Assembly (NCBI GenBank): GCA_944321945.1
Contig: CALUNE010000002.1
Span: 186,001 to 250,000 of the forward strand
Reading direction: 5' to 3'
Length of the DNA stretch: 64,000 bases
Source of the DNA: an uncultured Alistipes sp.
Lineage (GTDB): Bacteria > Bacteroidota > Bacteroidia > Bacteroidales > Rikenellaceae
Both the position numbers and the translations under genes were made by a program. Within the stretch, counting starts at the first letter, position 1. Each line of letters opens with the position of its first letter. This document shows positions 60,536 to 64,000 of this stretch, piece by piece. The notes below the pieces were generated by a model. It was not told where the DNA came from. It saw only the letters and a list, made by a program, of their open reading frames with translations, and did not search any database.

Positions 60536-61507
60536 ATGGATTTTCAGGTAGGAATGATCGTTCTGATCGTCTTTGTGAGTCTCTTTGCCATTTGGCTCAT
60601 TTTCTATTTCATACCCGTCGGGCTGTGGTTTTCGGCGCTGGTGTCGGGCGTGCGGATCAGTCTGCTGCAGCTGGTGCTGATGCGGTGGCGCAAGGTTCCG
60701 CCTTCGATCATCGTTTCGTCGATGATCGAGAGTACGAAGGCCGGTCTTGCACTCAACCCCAACGAGTTGGAGGCTCACTACCTGGCCGGAGGCAACGTCA
60801 CGAACGTCGTTCACGCACTGGTCTCGGCCCAGAAAGCCAACATCATGCTCGACTTCAAGATGGCTACGGCCATCGATCTGGCGGGCCGCGACGTCTTCGA
60901 GGCGGTCCAGATGTCGGTCAACCCGAAGGTCATCAACACGCCGCCGGTAGCCGCCGTGGCCAAGGACGGTATCCAGCTCATCGCCAAGGCCCGCGTAACG
61001 GTGCGTGCGAATATCAAGCAGCTGGTGGGCGGAGCCGGTGAGGAGACCGTTCTGGCGCGTGTGGGTGAAGGCATTGTCTCGTCGATCGGTTCGGCCGCCA
61101 CGCACAAGATCGTCCTCGAAAATCCGGATTCGATCTCGCGGGTGGTCCTCGAAAAGGGACTTGATGCCGGAACGGCCTTCGAGATTCTGTCGATCGACAT
61201 TGCCGATATCGACGTGGGCAAGAATATCGGTGCCCAGCTTCAGATGGACCAGGCCCAGGCCGACAAGAACATCGCACAGGCCAAAGCCGAGGAGCGGCGT
61301 GCCATGGCCGTGGCTCTGGAGCAGGAGAATCGGGCCAAGGCGCAGGATGCGCGTGCGAAGGTGATTCTGGCCGAGGCCGAGGTGCCGCTGGCCATGGCCG
61401 AGGCGTTCCGCAACGGCAATCTCGGAATCATGGATTACTACCGGATGAAGAACATCATGGCCGACACGCAGATGCGCGAGACCATTGCCAAGCCCGAGAA
61501 GAAATAA
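60536..61507 (+). CDS. floA: Flotillin-like protein FloA
   Basis: 323 residues, UPF0365/YqfA. N-terminal membrane insertion ([27 protein letters not shown], about 5-31), SPFH-type core with the family-specific [13 protein letters not shown] and [16 protein letters not shown], and an Ala/Glu coiled coil ([24 protein letters not shown]). It forms membrane raft-like clusters. Cotranscribed with the NfeD-like gene. Confidence 0.95.
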   Translation: MDFQVGMIVLIVFVSLFAIWLIFYFIPVGLWFSALVSGVRISLLQLVLMRWRKVPPSIIVSSMIESTKAGLALNPNELEAHYLAGGNVTNVVHALVSAQKANIMLDFKMATAIDLAGRDVFEAVQMSVNPKVINTPPVAAVAKDGIQLIAKARVTVRANIKQLVGGAGEETVLARVGEGIVSSIGSAATHKIVLENPDSISRVVLEKGLDAGTAFEILSIDIADIDVGKNIGAQLQMDQAQADKNIAQAKAEERRAMAVALEQENRAKAQDARAKVILAEAEVPLAMAEAFRNGNLGIMDYYRMKNIMADTQMRETIAKPEKK

Positions 61508-61534
61508 TCGAAGAGATTTCGGGGCAGATAACGT

Positions 61535-61569
61535 ACGGGGACATCCTTCATGGATGCCCCCGTTTTTTT
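61535..61569 (+). terminator. Terminator of the NfeD-floA operon
   Basis: ACGGGG with CATCC pairs with GGATG and CCCCCGT around TTCA, with a one-base imperfection, followed by seven Ts. Faces the convergent CDGSH gene but works only on the plus strand. Confidence 0.82.
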
Positions 61570-61622
61570 GCATTCGGCGCAAGTCCGGAAGACCCGGACC
61601 TCTCCCCTGCGTTCACTCCGGA

Positions 61623-62435
61623 TCACCCCTTTTCCGGAATGGCAAAGGCCTCATTCGGGGCGAAGGAATCCTCCTGTGCAGAGGGCCTGGCCTCCTCTTC
61701 GGACATGCTGTCAAGATGATCCTGCCACCGGATGGAGGCGTGCGAGCCGTCGCAGTAGGGCTTGTTGGCCGACTGCCCGCAGCGACAGAGTACCATGCGG
61801 TTGCGGATTTCGTAGGTTTGTCCGGTTTCACGACGCAGCGGGATGCCTCCGCGAACCCATAACCCACCGCTGCTTCCGATGGTCGGATCTTCGATCAACC
61901 CCAGACTTGGTTCGAAACGGAATTCGTAGGGGCGTCCCGAATCGCGGTCCCAGGCCATCAGCCGTCCGCCGGGACACATCGATGCTTCGCGGATGGCCAG
62001 ACGGCGCGATGTCGGGTCGGCGGATCGTGCGGTGAGGCTCCACGCATCGCCCGCTGCATGGCAGAACCGGGCAAAGACGCAGTATTGCGGATTGTCGCTC
62101 AGGGCGAGAGTCTGTCCGCGTGTTTCGTTCGAATGTTCGAGCAGCGGTTCGTCCGGTGCCGTGAGGGTCGGATCCCATTGTGCTTTCAGATGGCTTCCGT
62201 CGCAATAGGGCTTGCGTTTCGAGGCTCCGCAGCGACACAGCGCCGTAGGTTCGGATTCGGTCGGGAAGCGACGTCCGGCCTGAAAATACCAGCTTTCATA
62301 CTCGGTGTTGAGCATGATGAACTGTGTGGCCAGCGGCGGTTGTCCGTAAACAAGATAGGGACCCTTTTCGCTGACCGTAATCGAGTATCGTTCGTCGGCC
62401 TGACGACTGCCCGTTTCAATTTTCCGTGTCGACAT
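61623..62435 (-). CDS. Double-CDGSH iron-sulfur protein
   Basis: 270 residues with two CDGSH zinc-finger-like motifs, CRCGASKRKPYCDGSH (about 88-103) and CRCGQSANKPYCDGSH (about 215-230), each set to hold a 2Fe-2S cluster through three Cys and one His. Between them, CVFARFCHAAGD (about 141-152) and MCPGGRLMAWD (about 173-183) supply three more Cys and a His, the divergent 4Fe-4S mono-cluster-like domain found between paired CDGSH halves in bacteria. The N-terminus (RKIETGSRQADERYSITVSEKGPYLVYGQPPL) is beta-like. Cytoplasmic; role in redox or iron handling is inferred. Confidence 0.9.
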   Translation of the reverse strand: MSTRKIETGSRQADERYSITVSEKGPYLVYGQPPLATQFIMLNTEYESWYFQAGRRFPTESEPTALCRCGASKRKPYCDGSHLKAQWDPTLTAPDEPLLEHSNETRGQTLALSDNPQYCVFARFCHAAGDAWSLTARSADPTSRRLAIREASMCPGGRLMAWDRDSGRPYEFRFEPSLGLIEDPTIGSSGGLWVRGGIPLRRETGQTYEIRNRMVLCRCGQSANKPYCDGSHASIRWQDHLDSMSEEEARPSAQEDSFAPNEAFAIPEKG

Positions 62436-62532
62436 ACTATATGCGGTTAAGATTCGTTAATGGGTTGATGGCAATAATTGTTCCCGGATGCAAAATTCGC
62501 GGCTCCCGTATAGGAATTGTCCCGGTTTTTGG

Positions 62533-62540
62533 TATCTTTG
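62533..62540 (+). promoter_or_regulatory. Putative -7 element of the FISUMP gene
   Basis: TATCTTTG, exact match, 37 bases before the ATG at 62577; followed by CAACGGTTTTTGG. No clear -33 box. Confidence 0.5.
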
Positions 62541-62576
62541 CAACGGTTTTTGGAATTGAAATTCAGTAAATACACG

Positions 62577-64000
62577 ATGAACAGAAAAAGATTCGCTGGG
62601 TGGTGCTGGGCTTTGGCCGCCGCCCTCTTCATTTCGTGCGGCGACGATGACGTGACCGGATCGCTTTCGTACGATTCGCCCGCCATCTTCTTCGCCGAGG
62701 GCGAAACGGCGCCGGTGACGGTCCACTTCACGGCCTCGAACCTCAATAGCTTCACCGTATCGAGCAAACCTACCGGTTGGGACGATATCGTGCTCAATGC
62801 CGCATCGCAGACGGTGACGGTGACGCCTCCCACGTCGTTCGACAATGGCGAAGCAAAGACCGGCTCGGTGGTTTTGAGCGGTACGGGAGGCGGAGGAGCC
62901 ACGGGTTCCGCCTCGCTTTTCGTCGGTGTGGTCGGTCGGGCGGATCTCTCCGCGCAGCGAGCCAACAGCTATATCATCAACAAGAAGGAGACCAACTACC
63001 TGATCGATGTCGAACATCGCAGCGACAATACCTCACTGGCAACGGCCTCGGTGGGTGTGATCTGGCAGAGCCGTACGAACCTGATCCAGTATCTGACGCT
63101 CGAGAACGGCAAGGCTTCGTTCTATGTGGGAGCCGAAACCGACGGCGAGGATCCGATCAAGTCGGGCAATGCCGTGATCGGAGCCTACGACGCTGCGGGG
63201 GCCCTGCTGTGGAGCTGGCACGTGTGGGCGGCGGATTATGATCCGTCGCAGGCGGCCGGTCAGTGCACGTTCAACGGTTATACGATGATGGACCGCAACC
63301 TCGGAGCTTTGGCTTCGAGCAATGAATCGATCGACAAACTGCTTGCCTCCTATGGACTCTACTATCAGTGGGGACGCAAGGATCCTTTCATCGGCCCGAC
63401 GACCTACAGCTTTGCGAGCGGATCGGTAGCAACGATCTACAACGGTAATAATTCGAGCGTGACGGTGACACCGGTGGCATCGAGCACTTCAAACGGGACG
63501 CAGGACTATGCGCGGCTCAATCCGCAGATCTTCATCTCGGGTGTGTCGGATTCGGATTACGACTGGCTGTGGAGCCACGATGCAACGCTGTGGACTGCAC
63601 CCGGAAGCGCCAAGAGCCTTTACGATCCCTGTCCGGAAGGCTGGCGCGTGGCTCCGGCGGCTGCTTTTGAGGGGCTGACTCCCACGGCCGAGAGCCTTGC
63701 ATGGGCCAATACGAAATACAGCGTGACCCTCGGCAAGGAGGGCGTCACGTCGCTCTTCATGGGAACCGGTCGCCGCACCTATCACGACGGAAAATTCCAG
63801 AATCTCTACTTCAGCGATGCCCAACCGATGAGTACGCGGGCCGATGAGGCTCAGCCGTGGATCGGACTTTATTGGACGTCCAATGCTGCGGGTGAAAATC
63901 TCTCGACGGCTCTCTACTTCCATTATGGAAATGCTGAAGCCGTGCAGACCGCCTATTCGTTGCGGCGGGCCAACGGACTGCCGGTCCGTTGTGTGAAGGC
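62577..64000 (+). CDS. FISUMP-domain surface lipoprotein, 3' end cut by the window edge
   Basis: At least 474 residues from ATG 62577. Lipoprotein signal MNRKRFAGWCWALAAALFISC with Cys21. An N-terminal Ig-like sheet domain (about 28-125, BACON-like: VTVHFTASNLNSFTVSSKPTGWDDIVL) is followed by a second sheet domain and then the Fib_succ_major/FISUMP region: TMMDRNLGALASS, GLYYQWGRKDPF, LYDPCPEGWRVAP, LYWTSNAAGENLSTALYF and LRRANGLPVRCVK at the edge. Such proteins sit on the cell surface of Bacteroidota and are often near fimbriae or polysaccharide loci. The stop is probably only a few codons beyond the window. Confidence 0.88.
   Translation, partial: MNRKRFAGWCWALAAALFISCGDDDVTGSLSYDSPAIFFAEGETAPVTVHFTASNLNSFTVSSKPTGWDDIVLNAASQTVTVTPPTSFDNGEAKTGSVVLSGTGGGGATGSASLFVGVVGRADLSAQRANSYIINKKETNYLIDVEHRSDNTSLATASVGVIWQSRTNLIQYLTLENGKASFYVGAETDGEDPIKSGNAVIGAYDAAGALLWSWHVWAADYDPSQAAGQCTFNGYTMMDRNLGALASSNESIDKLLASYGLYYQWGRKDPFIGPTTYSFASGSVATIYNGNNSSVTVTPVASSTSNGTQDYARLNPQIFISGVSDSDYDWLWSHDATLWTAPGSAKSLYDPCPEGWRVAPAAAFEGLTPTAESLAWANTKYSVTLGKEGVTSLFMGTGRRTYHDGKFQNLYFSDAQPMSTRADEAQPWIGLYWTSNAAGENLSTALYFHYGNAEAVQTAYSLRRANGLPVRCVK

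Overview
The window is a GC-rich stretch of chromosome from the Bacteroidota. It is probably from Rikenellaceae, and Alistipes-like is my best guess (inference; no rRNA or tRNA is present to confirm it). The support is the repeated Bacteroidota promoter signature (TTTG, 19-20 bases, TAnnTTTG) with weak Shine-Dalgarno signals, the four-gene 2-oxoacid:ferredoxin oxidoreductase, DUF4369, DUF3109 and SPOR proteins, a FISUMP-type lipoprotein, and a serC-serA-DUF1015 cluster with the unusual PGDH type of this phylum. Almost everything is housekeeping. There is no CRISPR array, transposase, phage module or recognisable defence system.

Layout. 1-5.8 kb: dusB (cut by the window edge), a CorC/HlyC transporter, argS, an OmpA-like secreted protein with a very basic tail, and a small conserved protein with a near-perfect promoter. 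5.9-7.5 kb: znuC and znuA, without their permease. 7.6-9.35 kb: the only clearly AT-rich, gene-poor region; it holds one XRE regulator and a cluster of TTTAC/GTAAA palindromes overlapping that regulator's promoter. 9.4-18 kb: minus-strand housekeeping, including the compact series bcp-hypothetical-recA-rsh-hypothetical and a thioredoxin-like lipoprotein/WYL regulator/carbonic anhydrase set. 18.1-21.5 kb: dnaA, with a DnaA box just upstream, divergent from a phosphohexomutase. 21.8-29.8 kb: minus-strand dapB-lepB-yigZ-uvrA-M16 protease-O-methyltransferase-MazG.

30-42.9 kb: truA, followed by an array of 81-82 bp direct repeats interrupted by a strongly folded element; then lpdA, a C69 dipeptidase, a lipoprotein, the YggS PLP protein, proC, an M23/LysM peptidase, and the gmk-nadD-ddl-DUF3109 cluster in which NadD carries an extra TPR tail. 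43-50 kb: the serine branch (serC, serA, DUF1015), a DUF805 membrane protein, and the korDABC-like operon. 50.1-54.7 kb: the minus-strand overlapping run metal permease-lptF-ribBA-fmt; the permease is the likely missing partner of znuAC 47 kb away. 54.8-61.5 kb: mtaB, then a two-helix HAMP-like membrane protein with trkH and a SPOR protein, then NfeD-like and FloA. 61.6-64 kb: a double-CDGSH iron-sulfur protein and the start of a FISUMP lipoprotein.

I found no convincing wholly new system. The two places with real unexplained structure are the AT-rich XRE/operator island (8.2-9.2 kb) and the repeat array with its alternative-hairpin element (30.7-31.4 kb). Weaker leads are the output-less sensor next to trkH and the NadD-TPR fusion. 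Start codons were moved inward from the longest open frame wherever a signal peptide, family N-terminus or ATG argued for it. Motif positions were counted by eye.
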